Shown here: positions 41,940 to 56,100 of the stretch, piece by piece
Layout: every line of letters starts with the position of its first letter
Numbering within the stretch: position 1 is the first letter of the stretch
Assembly: GCF_003473485.1 (NCBI RefSeq)
Contig: NC_053044.1
Span: 49,020,091-49,084,090, forward strand
Length of the DNA stretch: 64,000 nt
Source of the DNA: Medicago truncatula
Lineage: Eukaryota; Streptophyta; Magnoliopsida; Fabales; Fabaceae
Reading direction: 5' to 3'
Notes under the pieces: generated by a model
What the model was told of the DNA's origin: nothing
The model's database searches: none
The model's input: only the letters and a program-made list of their open reading frames with translations
Made by a program: the position numbers and the translations under genes

Positions 41940-42422
41940 TTAGCTAGCTACAGTCACAGTTTGTCTTACAGAACTTGTACGAACCACCTTAAAAATGCCC
42001 ATATTCTCCATCATTTTCTTGCTCTTATTAGGATGAAACAACTTGAACCAAAACCCATTTTTTTTACTATGACGATCATTGCTTTCGTTATCTCCTTTTC
42101 TTCTTCTTGGAACAACAACCATTGATTTGCTCTTCACGAGTCCGCCTTGTTTGTGAAACAAAAAGATGGAAGAAGTCTTTCCCTCGGTAGAGAAAGAACA
42201 ATCATGCATTGGAGAAGAACAAGAAGAAGCTGAAGAGGAAGAATAATAAGAGGACAAAGAAGAAGTAGAAGAAGAACAACAGGATGAGGTTGTTTTTTGA
42301 GAGCTATAACTAGAAGATGTGGATAATTGATCAAGCTTATCTTTCAAACAAATAGAACATACACCGCGTGATTGAATATGTTTAGGGTGTTTCTTAGAAC
42401 GACAACCTTTGAGGTTGAACAT
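41940..42422 (-). CDS. Small serine-rich, basic protein with CxxKHP...GVCSxCLKDKL N-terminus, 160 aa
   Basis: This is a single-exon gene read from ATG at 42422 to a TAA ending at 41940. The first 35 residues carry CRSKKHP and GVCSICLKDKL, a pairing of Cys and His residues similar to the N-terminus of DUF740/OCTOPUS-like and related small plant proteins. Residues about 35-85 are strongly serine-rich (STSSSYSSQ..., repeated SSS). The C-terminal half is basic (PRRRKGD, FHPNKSKK). There is no signal peptide or membrane segment. A minus-strand TTTATATATCC motif at 42463-42473, some 45 bp upstream, may be the TATA box. The cellular role is unknown; it may be membrane-associated or a scaffold by analogy only. 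Confidence 0.75.
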   Translation of the reverse strand: MFNLKGCRSKKHPKHIQSRGVCSICLKDKLDQLSTSSSYSSQKTTSSCCSSSTSSLSSYYSSSSASSCSSPMHDCSFSTEGKTSSIFLFHKQGGLVKSKSMVVVPRRRKGDNESNDRHSKKNGFWFKLFHPNKSKKMMENMGIFKVVRTSSVRQTVTVAS

Positions 42423-44020
42423 GTTGTCCTTGTCTTTTCATTATAATGTGAACAAGCTGGTTGGATATATAAAGACAGAGGGTTATATCATGAGGGTGTG
42501 TTCGAGTTTCTGTGATGGTTCATGGGAGTTTCCTCAAAATGGTCTTTTTGACGGTTTAGTACAAGTTGATAAATTCCTAGGATGAATTTTAAAATGGACG
42601 ATAGTGATGGAAACAGGTGGAGTGAGTCGGTGGTTGTGATCATGCCTTATAATTTATGTGTGTGAAAAAGACCAAACCTTTTTCTATGGGGCGGCGTGGA
42701 AATTCTCAATTTGTAAACATGGGTTGGCGTCGACAAGATCAAATCAACCTTGTGGAGGAATTGTGGTAAATGATTAAAACGTAGTCGTTTCGTATTCATA
42801 TTCCCAACTTATAATAAAGCTGGAGATTAGCCTTAAGAAAAGAGCAAATATATTTCAATAATAAACCGTTGGAAAAATATATATTATACATGCCTTGTAT
42901 CACCACTAACCCAATATATTTATAGGCCTAAAACGAAATTTAAATAGAGGTATTTTTAAGTGTGTTTAGGAAGAATAACACAAAATATAAGATTTTTTTT
43001 CTATAGAGTAATTCCATCTGATGCGTGTCGAAATTCAAATTTTGATTCGTCATATTGTGAAAGTTTTTCCCTTTCCACTAAAGTCAACCATATATGTTGA
43101 AAATAATATTTAATATAGATATTATTTACTAATTGCTAGATTTTAAAATATCAAGATAATATTGAATTCTTACACAAATATAAATTTATTTTTTACTTTT
43201 GCATACTTTAATTACAAACTACCTATCTTAATATATTTTGAGCAAATAACATCAAATTAAATTGATAGAAATATCACTACAAAAAAAATTTGATAGAAAT
43301 ATAAAGAAAAAATGAAGGTACAAATAACAAATAAAATATCTAACAATGTCGTGGGTGTATTTGACTTAATTGGTTCAGTTGGTATGGTTGACTCACACAC
43401 AAGATTGTGGGTTTCAACTCAAGTGAATCAAATGTCGCTGGAGGATTGACCTTTGCTAAAGGGAATGAAGTTTGCTAGTGAACGATTCATAAGTACCTAT
43501 GTACTCCCTCTATTCCAAAAGGTACGAAAAAATAGGTCAACTAAAATTAATGTATTTGGTTCAAGATTTATATCAAATTCATCAACTTATGTTAACTAAA
43601 TTTTGTTTACATTTTGAGACGGAAACATTGATGTTTGATCGTACTCTAACGAGCCTTTAGAGCTTAACTCAACAAAACATTTTATTAACAAAAAAAAAAA
43701 TTCTTCAATAAAAATCAAAATTTTGTAAGTACCTGTATGTAGTCTTTTTTGTTGTTTTGTTTTGGGGTTTTTATCCCGTTTGTAAAGGAAAATCTTCAAG
43801 AAAAACTAATTCAAGAAAATTGAAAACCATGAAAAATAAAATATTGTTACATTTTTAATATTCTTTCCATGAAAATATCATCGTCATCATCATCATTTGG
43901 ATGGAAATAGACCAGAGCGGCCTACGGTCTAGCCAACGATAGACCAGGCTAAGGTAGACTTTTTTTAGAAGCATGTTTAGTTTAAAAGGTTAGACTGCAT
44001 GCCATTCAAAAAGCCTCTTA
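42423..44020. other. Intergenic with a partial Stowaway-like MITE
   Basis: At about 43503-43635 the sequence CTCCCTCTATTCCAAAAGG, with TTTTGAGACGGAAAC downstream, resembles a Stowaway MITE, but the right TIR is degenerate. CACTACAAAAAAAATT at 43275 could be a CACTA end, but this is weak. A minus-strand frame at 43596-43799 has no recognisable domain. Confidence 0.4.
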
Positions 44021-45111
44021 GGCCGTGTAACACCCCGTTACTCAAAAGCAATTAAATAGCAAATATACATCAGAGTAGTTCCACAACGGGTATGCTACAC
44101 GTCATTTCAAAATTTCTTAAATAGAAAATAAAACTATTTAATCAAGCAACTTATTATTTATGAAAACATAGCAGCGGAATAGTTTTCAAAATCCATAACC
44201 TCATGAACATCCAACAATAGTCTAAGGCATTAAAGGCCTTAACATAATTCAACATCATAGTTCAAAGACAACAAAAGGCTCCACACCATAAGTTCCAAAA
44301 TTTGATACATGGAAAGGAAAAAACAACAATAATAAAAATGATAAATCTCATCCCACGTATCAGAGCCCTAAACACGACTTTGAGCCACCACCTACTACTC
44401 AGGATCACCTGCAAGTTACCCATAGGAAGGGCAACATTTTCAAGCAGAAGGGGTGAGATTCACAACAATAAATATAGATATTAAAATCATCAATTGAATC
44501 TAACACCCTAATCAACAACACTTTATCTTGTAAACAAATATATGTATAAGTCACAAGCAACAACAACATCAACAATACACCATGATCACAATGAATATAT
44601 ATATAAATGCATATTCAACACCAACATCATCCATCAGAAAGTAACTGAAATCAACAACCAAGACTCATGCAAATGACATGACCACTGCCAAGACACCATC
44701 TTAGACTTCTTAATGAAATGCAATATGCATGTGGTACCAAACAGGACCGAAGCCCTCACCGCTTTTGAATGGTTAAAGCATTCATCAGGACCGAAGCCCT
44801 CACCGCTGTTGAGCAACTAGTACTCCAGGACCGAAGCCCTCACCGCTGTTTTATGCATATGCAATGGACCTACTTGTGTATATCTACATACAACTGACCA
44901 TGCAATGCAACTCCACTATAATAATATGTATGATTCAATAAATAGCATACATTTCAACCATCATCAGTATTCATCAATCCAACAATCCAATCAACCAAAA
45001 TAATGTATAATTATATACAACCATGCTCAAATACAACAACACCAACCACTACTAATCATGCAAGCAAGTCAACACTCAGAAACTGTGCAACTCGCCTCGC
45101 GAGCACATCTG

Positions 45112-45422
45112 CTCGCCATGGCGAGTTCACAATAACACTAGCTCGCCGTGGCGAGTTCAAGGCGAACTCAAGGCGAGTGAAAATCAGGTACTCTCGGGAA
45201 AAATGCCATTTTCTCACTCAAATCCAAATTCTAAGTTCCCTACTCATCTTTTTAACCTAAAACTTTCACCATTCATCATTAAAATCATCTAGGTACCTTA
45301 AACCATCCCCAAAACATCTTATAACAACTTTTCAAAAATCAAGTTTTATTATGGGCTACTCGCCATGGTGAGTTGGACTGCTTGCGAGGCGAGCTATGAA
45401 GTTGCTCACTCGCCATGGCGAG
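45112..45422. repeat. Four copies of a 14-bp palindrome CTCGCCATGGCGAG
   Basis: Copies lie at 45112-45125 (perfect), 45142-45155 (one change, GTGG centre), 45359-45372 (one change) and 45409-45422 (perfect). They are embedded in the family B solo LTR and linked by GCGAGGCGAG-type motifs. Confidence 0.85.
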
Positions 45423-46045
45423 CACAGCTACTCGTGAGGCGAGCGATGAACTTCTGTACGGGCAGAAAACTGGTTTTTCCCAAAAATCCCATTTTCCTTC
45501 CAATCACTCCCCAAATCAGTTTACAGATACATAATTAAGTGTTCTATGCAACCAGAACCCAATTCTAACATCAAAAACATGCTTACAACTTCAAAATCAT
45601 CATTCTATCATAAAACCCCAAATTCCCAATTCCTCATCAAAACCTGTTAAATACAAAATCAGAATTTAATAACTACATTCTTGAAGTAAACCTCACCCTT
45701 ACCTTAGAATTGCAGAAAGAAAAGCACAGCAATAATCAACTCTAGGTTCTTCCTTGGTTCTCTCTTGCTTCCTCCCAAAACTGGTTCTACGTGAAACTGT
45801 TTTTTCTAACTTCTCTGTATTAACTTCCCACTTAATGTAACTCCCTTCTATTTACACTTAACTCCTCATAATTTCTACTAACTCCCATTAATTCCCCCAA
45901 CACCAAAATAATTATTATTTCATACTTATTCTAATTATTATTAAATAAACCATATGATAAAATAATACACCACATAAATCACCCAAAAACACACATATAT
46001 ATAAATATATGCATATACTCCACATAAATCACCAAACCTCATATA

Positions 46046-46085
<40 letters not shown>
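46046..46085. repeat. (TA)n microsatellite
   Basis: An almost pure TA run of about 40 bases near the end of the family B LTR. Confidence 0.85.
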
Positions 46086-46086
<1 letters not shown>

Positions 46087-46133
46087 TCCACATAATAAAA
46101 TAATTAAATAAACAACTAGGGCGTTACAGGCCG

Positions 46134-46647
46134 ACATATTTAAGTAAATATAAATAATATTATTTTTTGTACTTTGAATTAAAATAAAAATTTGATAACT
46201 TTTTCAGTAATTTAAGCTTATTTAAATGCATTATTATAAACTAGAATTGAAATATGATACAAATATATAGTCAATTCTGTAAAAATTCACGTTGATTATC
46301 AAAAGAGAGTTTAATCTAATTGATACATTAGTTCGTTAGTCTAGTTAAACTAAGACCACATTGTTTATTTAAAGATATTCATATAAAATAGACTTTTAAA
46401 CAAGTTAGCAGGTTGAATCAGACTTTTAGAAGGTCAGACTCATACCGAAAAAGTAAGCATACGACAGACTACATGCATAATTAGACCTTATAAAGCTTAA
46501 TTTGACCTAACCTATACCTATCCCTAATCAACATACTTCATCCGGTCACTATTATAAGCAAAAATTCATTTAGTAAATAATGTATGTGATCTATATAGAA
46601 CACATACATTATTTATTGAATAAATATAAAAAGTCAACTTTTACTTA
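46134..46647. other. AT-rich stretch with a partial Stowaway-like end
   Basis: A half-element starting TACTTCATCCGGTCACTATT at about 46545 looks like a Stowaway end abutting the full MITE that follows. Confidence 0.4.
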
Positions 46648-46649
46648 TA

Positions 46650-46829
46650 CTCCATCCGTTTCAAAATTCATGTCCAATTTTTGCAATGTGCACTATTTAC
46701 TTGACTTACTTTGACTATACTTTTTAACTAATGTATACTTTAAATAATTAAACATATTTATTTTTTTTGAAAACTCATTAACATATGTGAAAGTGGTTGA
46801 CTTGGACATATATTTTGAAACAGATCGAG
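46650..46829. mobile_element. Stowaway-like MITE, 180 bp
   Basis: The ends are CTCCATCCGTTTCAAAATTC on the left and CTCGATCTGTTTCAAAATAT as the reverse complement of the right end, both followed by ATGTCCAA. It is flanked by TA at 46648-46649 and 46830-46831. The TIR and TA duplication fit Tc1/mariner-derived Stowaway elements. It lies about 330 bp upstream of the isoamylase 3 ATG. Confidence 0.8.
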
Positions 46830-47157
46830 TAATAATGACCGGGAGGAGAATAGAATTGCCTCTGTGTTCGAATAGCATTGGATGACATAAAATGAAATGG
46901 GTGACATTGAACGAGTGCTACCCTCTATTCATCGGATGTAGCAACGGGGAAGATATTTTAAGGGCACGTGTAGAAGTCGGTAATAGTGGAGTCTACTCGA
47001 TTGTCCAACTCATCTCTCTTTTCCCAAACAAAATTCACGTGGCACCCATAAATATCGCATTCCGCGCTTTCAACCATTTCTTCTAGATTCATTTCACACT
47101 CAACACAACACTCTCAATGTGCAAAAAACTGAAAAAATTCAAATAATCCAACACAAG

Positions 47158-50100
47158 ATGCTTCACCATCCATTACTCTGCGCTTCAAGAACCGCCACTC
47201 AATCTACACTCTGCGCATTCGTTTTCTCCGGCACCGGCAACGTTCTTCCTGGTCGCAATTCACTCGCCGGGAATTTCGGGTAATTCTTCACTTTCAATTT
47301 TACAACCATTGCTTATAACTAAGTAGCAAGAATCTTAGGTAATTAGTAAGTATAAATTGTTTGACACTTGAATTGATCTTATCATTAGGTTGAAGTTTAG
47401 TAAGCAAATGTCTGGAAGCAAATTGAATTATAGTCAGGTATGTAATCATTCTAACAATGCATTTAAGTAATCCCAGTGTTGTGAAATGTGATTGAAAATT
47501 TTGGCATAGGTTAGACAAGAGAAGGTTTCAAGCTTAGGACAACTAATGCTAATGCTAATGCTTATGGTCATGCTCAAGAAGAGGTTCTTAAGGTATTTAT
47601 GCCATCTCATTATCGTGTGTGTCTATTGGCCGGAAGAGAACCGTTAGCAATACACTTTCCAATGCATTTTTTATTTTATTTGTTACTCTAGAATTCACAC
47701 CGTCGGTCCATATTAAATTTGATGGGACTCACATGAATTTAACCAATAAAAGTGAGTGTGTTGCTAGCATTACTCATAGTAAGAAATGCAATGTCTTGTC
47801 TTGTCTATTGTGATTCTCGTATGTTGCATGCTATTGTTTGCTTTTGCAATGTCTTACCTTTTGCAATTCAAGGAAGAAGCCATCGAAGTGGTGGAGAACA
47901 GACCATCCTGGGAGACTTCTCCAGGCCAAGCTTTTCCGTTGGGTGTATCACAAGTCGACAATGGGATCAATTTTGCTATATTTTCACAGCATGCAACTGC
48001 TGTCACACTTTGTTTGCTCCTTCCTGAAAGGTAAATTTAGATATTCTTTTTGTATGTTAGCTTAAATTATAGAAGTCTATGTTTGAAGTATTTGCGGTCA
48101 TATTTGAATTTATTCACATATAAGCATTTTCGTGATGAGTCTTTGGTTTCTAAAAACTGTTGGGAACACTTTTTCATTTTTGTGTGGCAGATACAATCAT
48201 ATTTTCCCGCAATATTGAAAGTGCTCGCTAGAAGCTTCTAAAAATAAGATGAACCAAACATGAAACTAACCTTGTCTGTGCTCCTCTTAATGATTCACTC
48301 TGTATATTTGCTCAAAACTGTTATATGTCAAAGAGATAGATATTTATGTTTAAGGATTGAAGATTTTGAGGTTGATTTAGGAATCATTAAGCATTTCGGA
48401 TCATGAGTTAGAAATATGTTGAGAGGTTAGTTTTTTAGATGGTGATCTGGGTTGGGCTTCCTTTTGCATTATGGTGTAGGAACAACTTAAAAAGATACTA
48501 AAAAACAAAGGATATTATTCACACTAGGGAATTTTAACATATGTATTATATAAGTTTTTATTGTACCTTTGGCTTAAGGATGCTAAGGTTATATATTTAT
48601 AGTAATCATTATTTTCTCTGACTTATTTACTTAAGCTAATGGGTAATTTAATGGAAAAATGGTTTACAGTTCAATCTTTCTTCCTGCTAGCCAGATTAAA
48701 ACTTTGGCTCTTTGTCCGACTCTCAGTTAATTTTTTAAAAATTCTATGTCAAAAAAGGCCCTCATACAATTTTGAAGGGGATGCAGGCTGCTTCATCTGT
48801 CTGATACTTCATATCTTCTAGCCATTTTTAACTTTTAAAACCAATATATCTTTTGCATGCAACATATGTTCAATGAATTGTAGCATGACTACATGTTGGG
48901 TTTTTTGGATGAGATGCAAAGTGATTTTGCATCATGAATATACTTTGTGATTATGTACTTTCTTGATTGCACTATCGATGGAATTGTCCTGCTATAAAAT
49001 TTATGCTTTGATTCTTTTTTTTCCCTGACTAATATTTCTGTGAAAATTATTGGTCCACTTTTGTTTCACACAGTTTTCCTTTGTTTTTATAATGTATTTT
49101 AGGGGAAGCATTGACACGCTGGATGGTGGTATGATAGAACTGGCTTTGGATCCTCATTCAAACAAAACAGGGGATATCTGGCACATATGTATTGAGGTGC
49201 TTTCCGTGATATTGCATATGCCTGATATGTAGCCTTTCCATGGGTTTTGGCTGAAATTGTTGTTATATGATCTGTAAATTATTTAATAAATAAAATACAC
49301 GTGCAGTTATCGAGTACCTTTCATAATTGCATGGATGAATAACATCTCTTTTCTGTGAATTTGAGTATAAATTTTGTATATTTTATTCATTATTTTCCAG
49401 TGTATTAATCTTGTGTCAAAAATGTCTTATTATGGCTACCCGAATATGAATTTTATTTCCCAGCACTCTTATATGTCGTAAAATATTGACAAATAATAGA
49501 TGGAAGTATATGAGATGTCTATGTGTTGAATTTTGATGCACTTCATTAAAATCTTTGAAAGTAATTGGAATGAACGTATCAGATTTGATGTAGTTTTACA
49601 ACAATGACTATATTTAATTTTTTTTTTTTCCCATTTTAAGGCTCATCACTTGTAACAAGAACTCATTTCATAATCAATCAATCAACTGATTTCTCAGACT
49701 CTCTCTAGTTGAAACACTTAACAAACCATTCATAATGCACATTTAGTTATTTTTTTTTTCTTTTCATCTTTCATTGAGCAGGATCTTCCTAGGAGCAATG
49801 TTCTGTACGGATACCAGATTGATGGACCTCAAGACTGGGGTACGGGGCATCGATTTGACAGAAGCATTGTGCTTGTTGATCCTTATGCAAAACTAATTGA
49901 AGGTCGAAGATATTTTGGGGATATTAGCAGGAAATTGTCCAAGTTTCTAGGCACATATGATTTTGACAGCCTGCCTTTTGACTGGGGAGAAAATTACAAC
50001 CTTCCAAATATTGCCGAGGTATTCTTCCTGCATAATGATGGTTACTCGAAAATGATATTTATAAAAAACTTTTCCCTAAATCAAGGCTTCATACAAATTG

Positions 50101-53100
50101 CTTTTAGCATAAAACTATATGTAGGGCCTGTACTCTACCTTTCCTTTGTATGCTTTTGCGCTGATATCTAGTGTTTTTTTCATTTGATGAGAATATGACT
50201 GCCTATGATATGTTTCTTCATAAAGTAAGTCCAATTTATGTATTCATTATGCTCTGTTACTGCAAATGCAGAAAGATCTTGTTATATATGAGATGAATGT
50301 CCGTGCATTTACAATGGATGAATCTAGTGAGTTGGATAACAACATTCGTGGAAGCTATCTTGGTGTAATTGAGAAGGTAACATCCGTGCTATCATTGGGT
50401 ATCACAGTGCAGTACGGTGTATCAATGGTCAGTGGTTGCAGGCCACCTCCAATTTTAGGAAATATAGCTGTTTATTTATTAGTCATTACTATATGCTTGA
50501 TACTTGCTATTTATTGTATTGCTTTACTTAAACTCTTTTTGTTGCTTGCCTCTAAGATCCCACACCTTTTAGAGCTTGGTATCAATGCAGTGGAGTTGCT
50601 GCCAATCTTTGAGTTTGATGAGATGGAATTGCAGAGACGTCCAAATCCCAGAGATCACATGGTAAATTAGAAAAGCATTATGTTCTATTTTTAAGTCAAC
50701 ATTTCATAATTTACCTCTTCACCGTTTACTGAATATCCCCGATAAATAAAGGAACTAATCTTCTCCATTACTACGGTTTTCGGAGCATAGACATGATGAT
50801 GTGATATTATATGAGTTTGATATGTCCTCTATACACCCCAAAACTATGATAATGGAAAGGAAAAATACAGAGGATCCCTTCCTAATAAAGAAATATATAA
50901 AAACAATTATATTCTTTCTGGCTGTATACACATATATATTTTTCTTTGATGATCAAAGAGATCAGAGTATGTAATGTTTTTTTTTCTTCGATGGTCAAAT
51001 ATATTAGAGTATGTAACTTTGACTTACTAAGTGGCATTATATGATACTAACAGCTGTATTTTTGCTTTCCAAGATTAATACGTGGGGTTATTCAACAATA
51101 AATTTCTTTGCTCCTATGAGTCGCTATGCTAGTGCTGGTGGAGGACCAGCTAATGCTTCCCAAGAGTTGAAGCAAATGGTTAAAGCCTTACATTCTGCTG
51201 GCATAGAGGTAATGATATTAGTCTTTCAATGTCACAACTTTGGAGTGGAAGTATGCCTAATAGTTTGATCTCCTGATTCTGTCTTATTTTATATTATTTC
51301 AAGATTTGTATATCTCTTGAGATAAATCTTCTCTATACATAGGTTATTTTGGATGTTGTCTACAATCATACAAATGAGGCTGATGATCCTAATCCTTACA
51401 CTACTTCATTTCGTGGCATAGATAATAAGGTAATTTCTGATTTGTAATTTAATTTTGTCAGACTGTTATTTTTGCGTTAGAATACTTGCAGTGCCTTTTT
51501 TTTCTTCTATATGGTTTTAATATTCTCACAACTGCCATGTATTACAATTACTCTACTGCACCTTGTTTGTGAAAAAGCTTTCATACACTTTTTTAATGTT
51601 TAATGCTATAAATCCTATAATGCTGCATGAGATTGAATGTTGGGCAATAAATAGCCAAATAAAATAAAGATGCGAATGTTAGGTAGAAGCATTATATATG
51701 ACTTTGGTATCATCTATTAACAGATGTTTTGTCATCTCTGTTCTAGTCACGTAGAATGTTGAAAAATTATTTGTTTTTTCTTTATGTAAACTTTCTTCAT
51801 TTCTATAGGTTTATTACATGCTGGACGACAAAGGACAATTGCTGAATTTCTCTGGCTGTGGTAATTTTATCTTTTTCTAAACCTTAAGATTCTATTCCAA
51901 CAGCTTTGTTCATATGAATTTTCAATCGCATACAGAAAATTGATAATGAAACAAAAATTTGAAAATAACCCTCCTAATTAATAACTAGAAATTGAGGGCT
52001 ACAATGTTCAAAAGGAAAACACCCCTCAGCTCCCAGAGCTATGAGACCAAACCAATTGCAAAGTTTTCCCAGAACTACGATGCTGAGTGCACAAGTCATG
52101 AAATCAAGTAGTATGCATTCCCTTAAATTTATGAATAAATTGCAAAGCGGTTCTTGTTTTTCACAACACAAATTAGCAGCTCCATCATGTGGAACTGTGC
52201 TTATTTCTTTCTACAGAGAACATTTTATATGCAAAATTTGATTTAAATTTGATTTACCTCCAACCAAATTTCAGTATATTGTATCAATATTTAAGCTCTC
52301 TTCTCACTCTAGAAAATGTTTATCCTCAGGAAATACATTGAATTGTAACCATCCTGTGGTCATGGATCTAATTCTTGACAGCCTAAGACATTGGTATGGA
52401 CTACTTATATAATTCTTTTATTGATAGCATATACCTTGATTCATTTTGTGAAATTTACCTAATACCAGCTTCACGTTGTTCTTTTGTATGTTTGTATATC
52501 ACATCTTGGCACTTCAGAATTTGTAGTTTTCTGGTTTCTTACGCTTGTAGATTTTTTACGAAGCTTTTGATAGTGTTAAAATTTCTGTATCTGTCTTCCC
52601 CTTTCCTGTGAGTCATTTATACTAAGTCAGTAATCAATAAAGGCTGGTTAGTTTCCATGAGGGTCAGGTAATGTTTGACAATCTTTAATGGTTTTTAAAA
52701 GATAATAATGATGAATTGAATTGTGATGCAATTGGAAGTACTAAAATTTCCAAACTAACCAACATCATGATTTCGTTGAAGTTCGTAACTGTGGAAGTAC
52801 TATTTTTTGTGTTTTTGGTTTCATTTTATTGTAGGGTAACTGAGTATCATGTGGACGGATTTCGATTTGATCTCGCAAGTATACTGTGTCGAGGAACTGA
52901 TGGTTCCCCCCTCAATGCTCCTCCCCTCATCAGGGTAAATAAATATATGCACAATATAGTTATAATCAACAGTAGGGTTATACATTTATAATTGATGAGC
53001 TACGGTGCACTCTTGAAAGAAAAAAAAGAGCTAAGATACCACATTTGGGAATGCTTGATATGAGTGTTATCAGTTTGGTTCATTTATTTGGGATCTCAAA

Positions 53101-56100
53101 TCATGTGAAAACAATATTGGATTTGTGTTGGACATTCATGTCAGACATAATACAACACTTCAAAAATTCGGACGACTTAGATTTTCCGTGTTTCCAGTGT
53201 TTGTATTGGTGTCCATGATTCTTAGATGTTGAGGTAATTGTTGTACTACAAACTACAGGGCCGATAAAACTAGACCTATGCACTGTGTCAAACTGAATAA
53301 ATCCAAACAGATAACAGAGGGGTTAAATATCTGGTTTAATGGTGTTTAGACAAAAATAAACATATAAAGTGTTCCTAGAGCTAGGGGTGACATTGGTTGA
53401 GCCAAACCTAACCGATAAAAAATAGGGTTCGGTCCATTGATAAGTTATTTTTTTAGATTTTCAAAGAGCTAACCTTGATTCCTTCAGTTAGGATTTCAAA
53501 TTCAATGCCGTTAGAACCAATGAACCTGAGTCACTCCTCATAACTTCACTATTGTCAAAGCATAAATACAGTTACTAGAACTTTCTGCAGATCTGCCTGT
53601 TATTGCGGTCGTGCAAAACACAAAACCGGTTGGTTTGATTTCATCTAACTAGATTAATATTAATTAATAACCATCACTATAATTTTTTGATTTGAAGACA
53701 AATCGTTGTGCACTTCTCTTACTGCTAGAAAATTGGGAATCGAATTGAAATTTTATTAAGCGATGTTAACTTTATATACTTTCACAGGCAATTGCTAAAG
53801 ATGCTGTCTTGTCAAGATGTAAAATTATTGCAGAGCCTTGGGACTGTGGAGGTCTATATCTTGTTGGAAGTTTTCCGAATTGGGACCGGTAATACTTTTA
53901 ATGATCATCAATAGTCATGTTTAAAAAAAAAAAGGGCAGCCCGGTGCTCTAAAGCTCCCACCAATTGGTGTATTGTACGCAGCCTTACCCTGTTTTTTTA
54001 CACAAGAGGCTGTTTCCAGAACTTGAACCCGTGACCTTTCAGTCACGTGACAACAACTTTACCGTTGCGCCAAGGCTCCCCCTCATTAATAATCATGTTT
54101 ATTTTATGAATAATCTTTGTTAAAATCTTACGCATCATGATATTGGTCCAAAGCAAGATGTTACGCTTACGCATCATGGTTATTTTATGAATAATCTTTG
54201 ATAGTATAAAGGTTACTAATTCAGCCATTGAATTACTTAGTAATCTACTGCTGTGCCAAAAGTTAATGTCGGTCAACTTCTGAACCGCATCAATATGATT
54301 TTATTTAGAATGTCAAAAAGATTATAATGAGTCATGTTTCTTGAATATTAGTTCATCTATGGGGAAATTAATCTATGCTTAAATGAAAAACATGTTTCCT
54401 CCATCAATATTTTTCTTTGATGTAGGTGGGCGGAATGGAATGGGAAATATCGTGATGATATACGGAAATTTATCAAGGTAATTCTAAGAGTAGAAGATAT
54501 GTAATTTTAATATGATCTGGATTGTCTTTCTATTAGCTGGGTGAGTTGCAATACAATTTACAATAAGATGGATGGCATGCTAGTAAAAGGCTAATAGAAA
54601 TCAATTGTCTTTCCAATCAATATGTGCTATGGGGAGTAAGAAACTCATGGAAAACTGATTTTGTTATGTGCTAGGATTTGCCGTATGACTTGTTTGATTT
54701 ATTCTTACTTTATTGTCTCCTTTAACACATGTCCTAGGGTGATTCTGGTATGAAGGGGAGCTTTGCAACTCGTGTTTCTGGATCTTCTGATCTCTACAGA
54801 GTAAGTATCACTACTTATAGCACTTCATGGTTGCTATCTTTTTGGGTTTTATACCTCATCAAAGACCAACTCTTTAAGCTATTTAGCGGAGGTTTGGGAA
54901 TGGATTTTTATGTTTCTAAGTTCTAACAGCTCTGAAGTTGAATTAGTGGGGCTAAAATATTAGATTAAACTAGTCTAAACTAATGCCAAGACAATAGTTT
55001 ATCATACATATCTACCACAAATATGTAATTACTTTTTGCAGCTAAAATTTCTTGCATGCTCTTTATAAGAAGCCATCATAATTTAAGGTTGTTCTGAAAC
55101 TCATAATGCACCCCTCCTCCCCTGGTAAACAATGTTGGTCAAATGAGTGCATTCATTCAATAGCATCACTAAAAATAAAGACTGGTAATTATGTTGCAGT
55201 CGAAATATGATTTGTCCGGCACTCCAGCTGCTAAATATTTGTGGTTGATCTTGAGTTTTTTCTTTTGGTCTTTATGGGTGATATTGAAAAAACTAGTTTA
55301 ATATAGCTTATGGCTCTGATTGTAGGATATGTATGTTCTGTTTTATAGCAACATGATGGAATTAATGTTATTTCTGTCCCACTCATTAATGTGTTGAAAT
55401 TATGGGTCTGAGATTTAATGTAGCTGATTTTCATTTCACTTCATTCGGCTTTATTAATAGTTTTTAACAGTGGCTTCTCGCCTTCATTTGTTTGTCTTTC
55501 AGGTGAACAAGCGTAGACCATATCATGGTATTAATTTTGTTATTGCGCACGATGGATTTAGCTTGCGTGATCTTGTTTCATACAACTTCAAGGTAGCTCC
55601 AAATTTGTCCTTCCATTTTGAATTGTATATCAAAACTTGATATTTTCTTTGATTCTTGATTTTGTAGCACAACGAAGCTAACGGGGAAGGTGGAAATGAT
55701 GGATGCAATGATAACTTTAGTTGGAATTGTGGTTTTGAAGGTAGAGTCTGAATTGCAATACTTTATTTACGATGGGATGTTACTAATGCTTATTCATTGT
55801 TTAGAAATGATGTGTTTTCTTTTAATTGATTCTGTAGGAAAATTAGGTTGCAATGCTTTATTTACGATGGGATGTTACTAATGCTTATTCATTGTTTAGA
55901 AATGATGTGTTTTCTTTTAATTGATTCTGTAGGAAAATTAGGTTGCAATGCTTTATTTACGATGGGATGTTACTAATGCTTATTCATTGTTTAGAAATGA
56001 TGTGTTTTTTTTTAATTGATTCTGTAGGAAAATTAGGAATATCGTATTTCTCCCTTATCAGAGAAATCAGTGATACAATTTCCATTTATTTTGTTTATTT

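Larger units (their letters stand above)
44026..46128 (-). mobile_element. Solo LTR, family B, 2103 bp, minus orientation
   Basis: The segment starts TGTAACACCCCGTTAC and ends TAGGGCGTTACA. It is flanked by a perfect 5-bp duplication, GGCCG, at 44021-44025 and 46129-46133. It contains three tandem copies of CAGGACCGAAGCCCTCACCG (44742, 44786 and 44826) and four CTCGCCATGGCGAG-type palindromes (45112, 45142, 45359 and 45409). A TA microsatellite lies at about 46046-46085. There is no internal coding region, so it is a solo LTR. The ends are related to LTR family A, but the body is diverged. Confidence 0.9.

Noticed and set aside
43275..43300. CACTACAAAAAAAATT as a CACTA transposon end
   Set aside because: Only about 8 bases match the terminal motif, the rest is an A-run, and there is no partner end.
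53924..54082. tRNA-like A and B boxes suggesting a tRNA gene on the minus strand
   Set aside because: The body cannot form a full cloverleaf, it ends in an A-run on the minus strand, and it has a long target duplication. It is a SINE.
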